Assembly: GCA_947630205.1 (NCBI GenBank)
Contig: CANRGW010000005.1
Location: forward strand, 1 to 23,302
Direction: 5' to 3'
DNA length: 23,302 nt
DNA from: an uncultured Bacilli bacterium
Lineage (GTDB): Bacteria > Bacillota_I > Bacilli_A > RF39 > UBA660
Both the position numbers and the translations under genes were made by a program. Below the pieces are notes generated by a model. The model searched no databases. It saw only the letters and a list, made by a program, of their open reading frames with translations, and was not told the origin of the DNA. This document shows, piece after piece, positions 1 through 6,398 of this stretch; positions within the stretch are counted from its first letter, which is position 1; every line of letters begins with the position of its first letter.

Positions 1-157
1 GGTTCATAGTTCCTGGATCAACATTAAAATAAGGATCAAACTTTTGCATAAAAACTTTATAGCCTCTTGATTTTAATAAAAGAGCAAGACTTGATGCAGT
101 AATGCCTTTTCCAAGACCTGATACAACTCCCCCTGTTACAAATACATACTTTGTCAT
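1..157 (-). CDS. pyrG: CTP synthase, N-terminal part (cut by window edge)
   Basis: CTP synthase makes CTP from UTP, ATP and glutamine in the cytoplasm, the last step of pyrimidine nucleotide synthesis. Only the first 52 codons are in the window; the gene runs out of the left edge. The visible part begins MTKYVFVTGGVVSGLGKGIT and continues to FDPYFNVDPGTMN, the nearly invariant start of the amidoligase (synthetase) domain. It includes the GGVVSGLGKG nucleotide-binding loop and the conserved DPYxNxDPGTMN stretch. The start is secure: an AGGT/GGAGG-type ribosome site lies just upstream (rc of 166-170). Transcribed leftward after mntP, but with its own extended -10 promoter in the 158-217 gap. 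Confidence 0.95.
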   Translation of the reverse strand, partial: MTKYVFVTGGVVSGLGKGITASSLALLLKSRGYKVFMQKFDPYFNVDPGTMN

Positions 158-190
158 AAAAGATACCTCCCAAAAGTAATATTCTTAAGT

Positions 191-199
191 ATTATATCA
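191..199 (-). promoter_or_regulatory. Extended -10 promoter of pyrG
   Basis: On the minus strand the sequence reads TGATATAAT, a perfect -10 (TATAAT at 191-196) with an upstream TG at one-base distance. It lies about 35 bases before the pyrG start. No good -35 hexamer is seen, as is usual for extended -10 promoters. I saw no obvious attenuator in the short leader. Confidence 0.55.
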
Positions 200-217
200 T
201 ATAAAGTTTAAAATTTA

Positions 218-781
218 TTAAAATAAGTTAAAATGTTCTAAAAGAATTTTTATTCCAATTAAAATTAAGACAATACCTCCAATTATTTCAGATTTCTTTT
301 CAAATTTTTTTCCAATTAATTTTCCTAAAAAAATACCAATTATAGAAAAAAGAAAAGCCGTTATTCCAATCATTGTAATTGCAATAATTAAGTTAACATT
401 TAAAAAAGAAAAAGTAATACCAATAGCCATTGCATCAATACTTGTTGCAATACTTAAAAAAAATAATTCAGAGATACTAAGACCAATTTTTAACTTTTCA
501 TCATGATAAGCATCTTTAATCATATTAATACCTATTATAGATAATAAAATAAAAGCAATTAGATGATTAAAACTAATTAATTTATTACTTAAAGTAGAAC
601 CTAATAAATAACCAAGTAAAGGCATTAACATTTGAAAAATACTAAAAGAAAGTGCAATTACTATACTATTTCTTTTAAATTTATGCTTCATGGTTAAACC
701 TTTACAAATACTAACAGAAAAAGCATCCATAGCAAGAGCAATACTAATTAATAAAAGTTCAAAATTTTTCATAACTATCAT
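218..781 (-). CDS. mntP: Manganese efflux pump MntP
   Basis: MntP (DUF204/YebN family) exports excess Mn2+ across the cytoplasmic membrane. The 187 residues form about six hydrophobic segments in two related halves. Each half carries the family's acidic motif: AMDAFSVSICKGL (D19) and ATSIDAMAIGI (D116), matching the two essential membrane aspartates known in E. coli MntP (D16, D118). Length fits the family (about 185-190). The start is uncertain: ATG at 781 or ATG at 772 (codon 4). Neither has a clear ribosome site, and the 772 start would place the first Asp at residue 16 exactly as in E. coli. The gene is divergent from the TSCPD gene with only 74 bases between, too short for a yybP-ykoY manganese riboswitch of normal size. 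Confidence 0.9.
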   Translation of the reverse strand: MIVMKNFELLLISIALAMDAFSVSICKGLTMKHKFKRNSIVIALSFSIFQMLMPLLGYLLGSTLSNKLISFNHLIAFILLSIIGINMIKDAYHDEKLKIGLSISELFFLSIATSIDAMAIGITFSFLNVNLIIAITMIGITAFLFSIIGIFLGKLIGKKFEKKSEIIGGIVLILIGIKILLEHFNLF

Positions 782-855
782 TTAATTATATAGAAAAAAT
801 ATTTAAAAATGACAATCTTTATGTTACAATATTTTCAAAAAGAAAAGGAGATTTT

Positions 856-1116
856 ATGGAAGTATATAATTATAAACCAAAGGGAGTTTGTTCAACGAAT
901 ATTAAATTAGAAATAGAAGGGGATACTTTAATTGATTTAGAAGTTACTAATGGTTGTGAAGGTAATTTAAAAGGAATTAGAAGTTTAGTTAAAGGTATGA
1001 AGTTAAAAGATATTGTAAAAAAACTAGAGGGAATTGATTGTCATCAAAGAGGAACTTCTTGTCCTGATCAAATAGCAAGTGCTATTAAAGAATATTTAGG
1101 AGTAGTTACTAAATGA
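856..1116 (+). CDS. TSCPD-domain protein (TIGR03905-like)
   Basis: A small cytoplasmic protein of 86 residues built around a TSCPD domain, the zinc-binding type of domain also found at the C-terminus of some ribonucleotide reductases. Four cysteines are placed for metal binding: C12 (KGVCS), C34 (TNGCEGN), C62 (IDCHQRG) and C69 in the signature TSCPDQIASAIKE. Stand-alone versions are widespread in Firmicutes as TIGR03905; their function is not known. An AAGGAG ribosome site (845-850) supports the start. The stop overlaps the maf start by four bases (ATGA), so the two are probably translationally coupled. A link to nucleotide metabolism is only suggested by the Maf neighbour and the RNR domain relative. 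Confidence 0.8.
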   Translation: MEVYNYKPKGVCSTNIKLEIEGDTLIDLEVTNGCEGNLKGIRSLVKGMKLKDIVKKLEGIDCHQRGTSCPDQIASAIKEYLGVVTK

Positions 1117-1694
1117 AAATAATTTTAGCCTCAAAATCTCCTAGACGTCAGGAATTATTAAAGAAAATAGTTAATGATTTTGAAGTTATAGCAAGTTTAG
1201 AAGAAGAAGTAAAAGATGATAAATTAACACCTCTTGAAAACTGTATTGAAATTGCTTATCAAAAAGCACTTAATGTTATGAATAAAACTGAGGGAGATAG
1301 AATTATTATTAGTTCAGATACGATTGTTTTAAAAGATAAAGAAATTTTAGGAAAACCTAAAAATAGAGAAGATGCTTATTATATGTTAAATAAGTTAAAA
1401 GGAACAAGTAATGAAGTTATAACATCTTTAATCGTTTTAAAAATTGTTGGTAATCAAAAAGAAGAATATAAAACTTATTCTAAAGGAATAGTTTATGTTG
1501 ATGATATGACTAATGAAGAAATTAATGCTTATTTAGATTGTGAAGAACCTTATGATAAAGCTGGGGCTTATGCTGTTCAAGGTGTATTTTCAAAACATGT
1601 TACTAAAGTAGAGGGAGATTATATGGCTATAATAGGACTTCCTGTTAATAAACTTTATAATATTTTAAAAAAATTAGATATTACTTTAAAATAG
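1113..1694 (+). CDS. maf: Maf nucleoside triphosphate pyrophosphatase
   Basis: Maf proteins hydrolyse non-canonical or excess nucleoside triphosphates (dTTP/UTP in the B. subtilis-type branch) to the monophosphate and pyrophosphate, a house-cleaning role also linked to septum formation. The 193 residues match the family length. Visible motifs: ILASKSPRRQELL at the N-terminus, SSDTIV with the catalytic Asp69, LGKP, the late motif DKAGAYAVQG, and GLPV near the end. Translation is coupled to the TSCPD gene by an ATGA overlap. A hairpin terminator includes the stop codon. Which branch (YhdE-like or YceF-like) it belongs to cannot be settled by eye, though the overall match is closest to Bacillus Maf. 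Confidence 0.93.
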   Translation: MKIILASKSPRRQELLKKIVNDFEVIASLEEEVKDDKLTPLENCIEIAYQKALNVMNKTEGDRIIISSDTIVLKDKEILGKPKNREDAYYMLNKLKGTSNEVITSLIVLKIVGNQKEEYKTYSKGIVYVDDMTNEEINAYLDCEEPYDKAGAYAVQGVFSKHVTKVEGDYMAIIGLPVNKLYNILKKLDITLK

Positions 1695-1715
1695 AATTTT
1701 AAGTAATATTTTTTT
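1678..1715 (+). terminator. Rho-independent terminator of maf
   Basis: A 15-base arm (1678-1692) pairs with a 14-base arm (1696-1709), with one bulged T and a three-base loop, followed by a run of seven Ts. The stop codon of maf lies inside the hairpin. The stem is AT-rich but long. Confidence 0.75.
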
Positions 1716-1759
1716 ATGGAAAAAGGTGTAATAAAAATAATAAAAGAGAAAAAAACTTC

Positions 1760-1790
1760 TTGACATATATACCCTATGGGGGTATATAAT
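1760..1790 (+). promoter_or_regulatory. csoR-ATPase promoter with CsoR-type operator
   Basis: A consensus -35 TTGACA (1760-1765) is followed by -10 TATATA/TATAAT (1783-1790). Between and over them lies a perfect dyad: ATATACCC (1767-1774) and GGGTATAT (1780-1787) around a five-base centre TATGG. TACCC...GGGTA with a G-rich centre is the known operator type of CsoR-family repressors. The overlap with the -10 predicts that repressor binding blocks RNA polymerase and that metal releases it, so the operon would autoregulate. The regulator gene starts 10 bases downstream. Confidence 0.85.
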
Positions 1791-1800
1791 AATAAAGAGG

Positions 1801-2109
1801 ATGATAAAAATGGTTAAGGAAAAAGAAAGATGTACAAGAAAACAACATCGAAGTCAAGAAGAAATTAAGGCTTGTTCTAAAAGGTTAAATCGAATTGAAG
1901 GTCAAATAAAAGGAATAAATAAAATGATCCAAGAAGATAGACATTGTGACGATATATTAATTCAATTAGCAGCCGTTAATAATGCTATTAAAAGTTTAGG
2001 AGAAGAATTATTACTTCATCATATGAAAACTTGTATGGTTACAGATATAAAAAATAATAATTTAGATACGATTGATGAAGTTCTTTATTTATTTAGGAGG
2101 TTAAAATGA
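1801..2109 (+). CDS. csoR: CsoR-family metal-sensing repressor
   Basis: A 102-residue, all-helical repressor of the CsoR/RcnR (DUF156) family. The start of the fold is RLNRIEGQIKGINKMI (residues 28-43). The metal ligands follow the CsoR pattern with the spacing of B. subtilis CsoR: C49 in RHCDDIL, then H74 and C78 in HHMKTC. This x-C-H-C set is typical of Cu(I) sensors; H16, at the same distance before the RIEG motif as a His in B. subtilis CsoR, leaves a nickel-type H-C-H-C site formally possible. The dyad operator lies in its own promoter. The start could be ATG 1801 or ATG 1810; an AAAGAGG ribosome site precedes 1801. It overlaps the ATPase gene by four bases (ATGA). Confidence 0.9.
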   Translation: MIKMVKEKERCTRKQHRSQEEIKACSKRLNRIEGQIKGINKMIQEDRHCDDILIQLAAVNNAIKSLGEELLLHHMKTCMVTDIKNNNLDTIDEVLYLFRRLK

Positions 2110-4133
2110 CAAAATATAATTATAAAATTATCGGACTTGATTGTCTTGATTGTGCTAGAAAAGTAGAAGAAAGATTAAATAAAGAAGAAAAACTTCATAA
2201 TGTTGTTATTAATTTTGCTACTTCTAAAATTAGTTATGAAACAGAAACTGATAATTGTTTTCAAATGATAAATAAAATAATTGATGAAGTAGAACCAGGT
2301 AGTAAAATGGTTTTAGAAGAAAAAGAGAAAAAAGAATATCATTATTTAGTTTTAGTTATTGCTTTAATTTTGGGAATTATTGGAAGTAGAGAATTTAAGT
2401 TTCATGAAATATTTCTTTATTTATCTTATATTTTACTTTTATATCCCCCTTTTAAAAAGGCTTGGAAAATGCTTATTAAAAGTCATACCATTAATGAGAA
2501 TTTACTTATTTGTATTTCAACAATAGGAGCCCTTTTGATTGGAAGTGAAATGGAAGGGGTTATGGTTGCTTCTTTATATATGCTTGGGAAAATACTAGAA
2601 GAACAAGCCCTTAATAAAACAAGAATGTCTATTCAAAATCTTCTTTTAATTAAACAAGATTATGCTAATTTAAAAGTAGGAAAAGATTTTTCCAAAATTT
2701 CGGTTGAAGATGTAAAAATAGGGGATATTTTATGTATAAAAAAAGGAGAAAAAGTTCCTGTGGATGGAGAAATTATCAAAGGAAAAACAACATTTGATAC
2801 AAGTGCTTTAACAGGAGAAAGTGAACTTGTTGAATTAACGGAAAATGATAAAATATTTTCGGGTTATGTTAATACCTCGAATATGGTTTTAATGAAATCT
2901 TCTTCTTTATATAAAGACTCAACTATTTCCAAAATTATTGAATTAGCAATGACAGCCGGAGAGAAAAAGGCTAAAGTCGAAACAACTGTTACTAAGTTTA
3001 GTAAAATTTATACACCTATTATTTTATTACTTTCTTTAGTAGTTGGCATATTATTACCAATTATAACGAATGTTTCTTATCATGATAGTTTGTATAGAGC
3101 CTTAACTTTTTTGGTCATTGCTTGTCCTTGTGCTATTGCTATTTCTGTTCCTTTATCATATTTTACAGGTATCGGTGTTGCTAGTAAAAATGGTATTTTA
3201 ATTAAAGGAAGTAATTATTTAGATAATTTATCACATTTGAAAAAAATTATTTTTGATAAAACGGGTACTTTAACAACCGGAAACTTTGAAGTAACGAAGA
3301 TTGAAGTTTTAGATAATGAATATACTAAAAAAGAAGTTATAGATATTTTAAGAAAAGGCGAGGCATTTTCTAATCATCCTATTGCTCGGTCTATAATGAA
3401 ACTAGATAATAGTAAAGTTGATACTAAAGATGTAAGTGATTATAAAGAAATAGATGGAGTTGGTATATCTTTTAAATTAAAAGATAAGATAGTAAAAATT
3501 GGAACAAAAAAAGTATGTGATGATGACTGTTCTTATAATGTTTCTTTGCATTTAAATATTAATTCTCATCATGTTGCCTCTATTTATATAGATGATGGTA
3601 TTAAGAAAAATGCTTTAAAAGTTTTAGATGATATTAAAACTTTAGGTATAAAATCATATATTTTTACTGGTGATAAAAAAGAAGTTGCGAAAGAAGTTGC
3701 TAAAAATTTAAATATTAAAGATTATTATGCTGAAATGCTTCCGACTGATAAATATAAAAAATATGAAGAAATAGAAAAGGGAGAAATTACAGCATATGTT
3801 GGAGATGGAATAAATGACTCACCAGTTTTAAAAAGAGCCAGTATAGGAATTAGTATGGGTTCTTTAGGAAGTGATATAGCAATATCTGCTAGTGATATTG
3901 TTATTATGAATGATGACTTAAGAAAAATTCCTTTAGGTATTAAGATAAGTAAGTACACTAGTTTAGTTATTAAAGAAAATTTAATCTTTGCCTTAAGTGT
4001 CAAGATAATTATTTTAATTTTAAGTATATTCGGTTTATCTTCAATGTGGTTTGCTGTATTTGCTGATACTGGGGTTACACTTTTAACAGTTTTAAATAGT
4101 TTAAAAATTATAAAAAAATTTAAAAAATTGTAA
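2106..4133 (+). CDS. P1B-type heavy-metal ATPase, Zn/Cd/Pb-like subtype
   Basis: A 675-residue membrane pump that exports a soft metal ion at the cost of ATP. Order of parts: an N-terminal HMA domain with GLDCLDCA (C13, C16); first membrane helices (about 80-165); actuator domain with TGES (236-239); the CPC metal site C340-P-C342; phosphorylation motif DKTGTLT (D384); SNHP (HP 424-425); hinge GDGIND (566-571); two last helices. The last helices carry K633 and D654, 21 residues apart as in E. coli ZntA (K693, D714), and lack the YN and MxxSS signatures of copper pumps. DCxxC in the HMA domain is also zinc-type. So I read it as P1B-2 (ZntA/CadA-like), even though its coupled regulator looks copper-type. 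AGGAGG inside the csoR end is its ribosome site. Confidence 0.9.
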   Translation: MTKYNYKIIGLDCLDCARKVEERLNKEEKLHNVVINFATSKISYETETDNCFQMINKIIDEVEPGSKMVLEEKEKKEYHYLVLVIALILGIIGSREFKFHEIFLYLSYILLLYPPFKKAWKMLIKSHTINENLLICISTIGALLIGSEMEGVMVASLYMLGKILEEQALNKTRMSIQNLLLIKQDYANLKVGKDFSKISVEDVKIGDILCIKKGEKVPVDGEIIKGKTTFDTSALTGESELVELTENDKIFSGYVNTSNMVLMKSSSLYKDSTISKIIELAMTAGEKKAKVETTVTKFSKIYTPIILLLSLVVGILLPIITNVSYHDSLYRALTFLVIACPCAIAISVPLSYFTGIGVASKNGILIKGSNYLDNLSHLKKIIFDKTGTLTTGNFEVTKIEVLDNEYTKKEVIDILRKGEAFSNHPIARSIMKLDNSKVDTKDVSDYKEIDGVGISFKLKDKIVKIGTKKVCDDDCSYNVSLHLNINSHHVASIYIDDGIKKNALKVLDDIKTLGIKSYIFTGDKKEVAKEVAKNLNIKDYYAEMLPTDKYKKYEEIEKGEITAYVGDGINDSPVLKRASIGISMGSLGSDIAISASDIVIMNDDLRKIPLGIKISKYTSLVIKENLIFALSVKIIILILSIFGLSSMWFAVFADTGVTLLTVLNSLKIIKKFKKL

Positions 4134-4159
4134 AAAAATGATATTTTATTAAAAAAATG

Positions 4160-4168
4160 TGTTAAAAT
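4160..4168 (+). promoter_or_regulatory. Extended -10 promoter of the 4189 gene
   Basis: TGTTAAAAT gives a TG plus near-consensus -10 (TAAAAT, 4163-4168) about 20 bases before the start codon. No convincing -35 is present. The leader would be very short. Confidence 0.4.
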
Positions 4169-4188
4169 ATTAGTCCGAGGTTGAGATT

Positions 4189-4821
4189 ATGAGTTTAATA
4201 ATTCCGTATAATGAAGAGATAATAGAAAAAGATGGTGCATTTATAAAGCCAAATGGTGAAGTTGTTTTAACATATATAAATGCTGAGGGATATGCTAAGG
4301 AATATTGTGAGGGCTATTATGCCGAGGTTTTAAGAAATATGCAAAAAGGGAATATGGATTTTTACCTTACTTTTTCTGAAATTGCTAAGATGTATGGTTA
4401 TAATGGTTCTTTAGAAGATGTTGATGTTTATCTTTCTAGTTCTTTAAATAAAGAACAGTTAATTGCTTTAAGAAAATGGATAAGTATGCATCAAAATAAA
4501 TGTGAATATTTAAGAAATAGTATGTTTACAAATTATTTAGTTCAAGTATTAGGTTGGGATAAAATATATACTATTTTACAAAGAAGAATTATAACTACTT
4601 ATCCAGATGCTCATACTAGATATTGGAATTATAGTTTAATGGATTTTGATATCAATGTTGTACCACCTCAAGGTTTTAATCCAAATAAAGGTGAATTTGA
4701 AACCTCTGTAACGGACAACTGGAAAAGTTTAAGAGAACTTGATAGACAAAGAGAAAGACAAAGTGAAAAAATAAAAAGGAAATATCCTTTAGAAGAAAGA
4801 AGTAATTTTTTCAATAAATAA
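4189..4821 (+). CDS. Unrecognised 210-residue cytoplasmic protein
   Basis: I do not recognise this family. The protein has no signal peptide or membrane helix. It is mixed alpha/beta, rich in Tyr and Asn, with a helical segment LNKEQLIALRKWISMHQNKC (about residues 86-105), an aromatic stretch HTRYWNYSLMDFD, then a Pro/Asn-rich link (VVPPQGFNPNKGEF) and a strongly charged Arg/Lys/Glu C-terminal tail (about 180-205) likely to be helical. A GAGG ribosome site precedes the ATG. It stands alone, with a promoter before it and a terminator about 50 bases after it. Codon use resembles the neighbouring genes, so it is probably a lineage-conserved gene rather than part of the island that follows. Confidence 0.75.
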   Translation: MSLIIPYNEEIIEKDGAFIKPNGEVVLTYINAEGYAKEYCEGYYAEVLRNMQKGNMDFYLTFSEIAKMYGYNGSLEDVDVYLSSSLNKEQLIALRKWISMHQNKCEYLRNSMFTNYLVQVLGWDKIYTILQRRIITTYPDAHTRYWNYSLMDFDINVVPPQGFNPNKGEFETSVTDNWKSLRELDRQRERQSEKIKRKYPLEERSNFFNK

Positions 4822-4867
4822 TATTAATTTAAAAATTATTTTAAGTAGGGTAGTTAAAAAAACAAAT

Positions 4868-4914
4868 AAGACATATAAAAAATCAAGATATTAGATTTTT
4901 ATATGCCTTTTTTA
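4868..4914. terminator. Bidirectional terminator, left border of the accessory island
   Basis: Arms 4868-4884 and 4894-4909 pair over about 15 positions with one bulge and one mismatch. On the plus strand they are followed by a T run (ends the 4189 gene). On the minus strand they are followed by a T-rich stretch (ends the lipoprotein cassettes). It separates the two convergent transcription units. Confidence 0.65.
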
Positions 4915-4956
4915 TAATAAATATGTTGACTATTTTTAGATTATTTTACTTTTTCT

Positions 4957-5160
4957 TTATCTTGCATTATCAACAGCATTTTTATATTTATAATAATCGC
5001 TAATTGTTTTCTGCGTGTCAAGGTAATCGTTTACTGAGTCTCTAATTCGTTGATTACTTTTTTCTAATTCTTTTTGTAATCGTTCTTCTTCTGTTTCACA
5101 GCCAGTAATCCCTAATAAACAAACTAAACATAATAATAGTAATGATATTTTCTTTTTCAT
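4957..5160 (-). CDS. Small lipoprotein, cassette B
   Basis: A predicted 67-residue lipoprotein. The N-terminus MKKKISLLLLCLVCLLGITG is a signal peptide ending in a lipobox LGITGC, so the mature protein would start at the lipid-modified Cys and sit on the outer face of the membrane. The rest (about 45 residues) is highly charged and helical (EEERLQKELEKSNQRIRDS), likely a short coiled coil. I chose the ATG at 5160 over the one at 5175 because GGAG sits nine bases before it. It is the second gene of cassette B, following the frameshifted small gene at 5211-5461, and parallels the lipoprotein at 5612-6079. No function can be assigned. Confidence 0.7.
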   Translation of the reverse strand: MKKKISLLLLCLVCLLGITGCETEEERLQKELEKSNQRIRDSVNDYLDTQKTISDYYKYKNAVDNAR

Positions 5161-5210
5161 ATTTTTAAACTCCATTCCTTATAATTTTAATAATTATTTT
5201 TTAATTCTTA

Positions 5211-5461
5211 TTAAATTCTTTTAATTTTTTTATTTTTTCTGAAATAAATTTCCATTGGTTTAATTTCTAAGGGTTTTATTTCTAAATAAAAACCTCTATT
5301 GTTTGCTTTTTCTGCTAAGGCTGATTTATTTTTATATAATTCAAATTATTTGATAATCTTCCTCCAGTTTGTTTTTCATATTCTTCTTGCGTAAGTTTAA
5401 AGTCTTTTTCAGTATCAAAATATTTATTTAATACTTCTAAGTTACCTTTCTTTGCTCGCAT
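5211..5461 (-). pseudogene. Cassette B small protein, one-base frameshift
   Basis: The frame from ATG 5461 starts MRAKKGNLEVLNKYFDTEKD behind a strong AAAGGAGG site and stops early at 5315 after 48 residues. Adding one A to the A5 run (T5 at 5329-5333 on the plus strand) joins it to an open frame ending at 5211. That gives a smooth 83-residue protein with LNYIKNKSALAEKANNRGFY across the join and a basic C-terminus (FRKNKKIKRI). The repaired protein parallels the small protein of cassette A (6106-6342): an E-E-Y/E-I-E helix, a Tyr-Lys-Asn segment, a Gly turn and a final beta strand. The leader is also shared. It may be a true pseudogene, a slippage-controlled gene or a sequencing error in a homopolymer. 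Confidence 0.6.
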
Positions 5462-5488
5462 ATAAAATTCCTCCTTTCTGCTTTTTAT

Positions 5489-5517
5489 CGTATAATTCAA
5501 TTTAGCAATAACTTCAA
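5489..5517 (-). promoter_or_regulatory. Promoter of cassette B (intact copy of the switch leader)
   Basis: On the minus strand, -35 TTGAAG (5512-5517) and -10 TATACG (5489-5494) are 17 bases apart. The 19 bases at 5508-5526 match the reverse complement of 7401-7419 exactly, and 5483-5495 equals 6365-6377. A further shared block CTCCTTTCTGC (5471-5481 and 6352-6362) contains the ribosome site. The leader thus contains, in one piece, the two halves that at cassette A are separated by the integrase segment. Its recombination-site-like core is degenerate, with a five-base rather than seven-base spacer. Confidence 0.6.
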
Positions 5518-5543
5518 GCAATTTAAGTATATTATAATTTGTT

Positions 5544-5565
5544 ATCTAGTTGTCTTGAACTAGAT
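5544..5565. repeat. Perfect inverted repeat upstream of the cassette B promoter
   Basis: ATCTAGTT (5544-5551) and AACTAGAT (5558-5565) flank a six-base loop. It lies about 27 bases upstream of the cassette B -35 and just after the lipoprotein of cassette A. No T run follows on either strand, so it may be an operator or a weak transcript-end hairpin. Confidence 0.5.
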
Positions 5566-5611
5566 TTATCATCTAAATTCATCAGTTATAATCTTTTTAA
5601 TATTTTTGAAA

Positions 5612-6079
5612 TTAATTAGATAAAATTTTTATAGTTGACTCGCCATCTTTATCATCCATAATAGGCCAAAAATAATTATCGTAAATATAACTTTCTATTT
5701 CAACTTTTGTTCCGTTTAAAACTTCTGACAAATCATTGGCATTTTGATTAATATATACATACCATCCACTTGATAATATTACTTCATAAGAATTCGCTTC
5801 TTTTTTAATTTTATATACTGTATCTGTTATTTTAACTTTTGCACCACTATAATGTTTTTTAAAATATTCATTGTTTTCGTATAATAAACCATTTAATTCA
5901 TACCAACTCTTTTTTTCTTTTTTACCATCATTTGTTACAATCTCTGCTTTAACGTCTGTTAATACTTGATCATTTACCCCGTATTTTTTACTTTTATTAC
6001 TATTTTCATCTGATTTACCACAACCAATAGCACCCAACAAGAAAAATCCACATAATAATATTGTTAAAATTTTTTTCAT
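5612..6079 (-). CDS. Lipoprotein, cassette A
   Basis: A 155-residue predicted lipoprotein. The signal peptide MKKILTILLCGFFLLGAIGC ends in lipobox LGAIGC with the lipid-modified Cys at 20. A short Ser/Asn/Lys linker (about 21-35) is followed by a mostly beta domain. Residues about 78-150 (VKITDTVYKI ... YEVILSSGWYVYI ... LNGTKVEIESYIYD) have the strand-Gly-Thr-strand rhythm of OB-fold (tRNA_anti-like) domains found in many secreted proteins; this is a guess from pattern. GGAAGG precedes the ATG. It follows the small protein 6106-6342 after 26 bases, so the two form a bicistronic cassette. Exported products of a switchable unit would be consistent with surface variation, which is inference. 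Confidence 0.75.
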   Translation of the reverse strand: MKKILTILLCGFFLLGAIGCGKSDENSNKSKKYGVNDQVLTDVKAEIVTNDGKKEKKSWYELNGLLYENNEYFKKHYSGAKVKITDTVYKIKKEANSYEVILSSGWYVYINQNANDLSEVLNGTKVEIESYIYDNYFWPIMDDKDGESTIKILSN

Positions 6080-6105
6080 AAATTATACCTTCCTACACTT
6101 AATTT

Positions 6106-6342
6106 TTATTTATTGTTTATTTTTTCAAACTCTACACTTGTTCCAATTGCTTTTACTCTTAATCCTTTTTCAAATAAAATTCTACCAATAGCATATTTGT
6201 TATTATTCCAGTAATTCTTAGTATAATAACTCTTAGGTAATTTCATATGTAAATATTTTTCTATTTCTTTAATAGTTATTGGATTATTTATAACATCTCT
6301 ATCACTAAAAAAGCTTTCCATTTTTTCATATTTTGATTTCAC
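6106..6342 (-). CDS. DUF7662-like small protein, cassette A
   Basis: A 78-residue cytoplasmic protein. The core ITIKEIEKYLHMKLPKSYYT, then the YWNNN segment, a helix ending in EKGLRVKAIG, and the strand TSVEFEKI, resembles the DUF7662 domain pattern (EIE...LPKS...WWxN...GW.V....V.F). The molecular function of that domain is not established. The start is GTG at 6342: GGAG lies nine bases before it, the same distance as GGAG to ATG in the related cassette B leader; an ATG at 6321 is the alternative. It is the first gene after the left recombination site, so its promoter is remodelled if the segment inverts. Confidence 0.65.
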   Translation of the reverse strand: MKSKYEKMESFFSDRDVINNPITIKEIEKYLHMKLPKSYYTKNYWNNNKYAIGRILFEKGLRVKAIGTSVEFEKINNK

Positions 6343-6367
6343 ATTTCTTTACTCCTTTCTGCCATTT

Positions 6368-6394
6368 TATCGTATAACTTACAATTATTTGATA
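6368..6394. repeat. Left recombination site of the putative switch
   Basis: Read on the plus strand: arm TATCGTATAA (6368-6377), spacer CTTACAA (6378-6384), arm TTATTTGATA (6385-6394). The arms are inverted with 8 of 10 matching. The first 22 bases (6368-6389) are an exact reverse complement of 7422-7443. Two inverted arms of about 10 bases around a 6-8-base spacer are the standard core for tyrosine recombinases. The site directly abuts the integrase stop codon (6395-6397) and contains the cassette A -10. Confidence 0.75.
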
Positions 6395-6398
6395 TCAA
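6371..6398 (-). promoter_or_regulatory. Present promoter-like sequence of cassette A (junction promoter)
   Basis: On the minus strand TTGATA (6393-6398) and TATACG (6371-6376) lie 16 bases apart. The -35-like part comes from the integrase end and recombination-site arm, not from the shared leader. After inversion the -35 would become TTGAAG at 19 bases. Both states have an imperfect promoter, so the sequence alone does not say which one is ON. Confidence 0.4.

Noticed and set aside
782..855. Manganese riboswitch (yybP-ykoY) before mntP
   Set aside because: Only 74 bases separate the divergent genes and no matching hairpin pattern is visible.
3725..4003. Opposite-strand open frame inside the ATPase gene
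   Set aside because: It lies antisense to the conserved hinge and membrane region of a clear gene and has no ribosome site; AT-rich shadow frame. The same holds for frames at 7761-7973, 12294-12485, 17214-17396 and 21000-21245.
5270..5294. Hairpin near 5270-5294 as a terminator
   Set aside because: The pairing has a bulge, no T run follows on either strand, and the bases lie in the rescued coding part of the frameshifted gene.
5462..5521. Longer frame for the cassette B small gene starting at 5521
   Set aside because: The added residues are translated promoter and ribosome-site leader shared with cassette A; AAAGGAGG points to the ATG at 5461.
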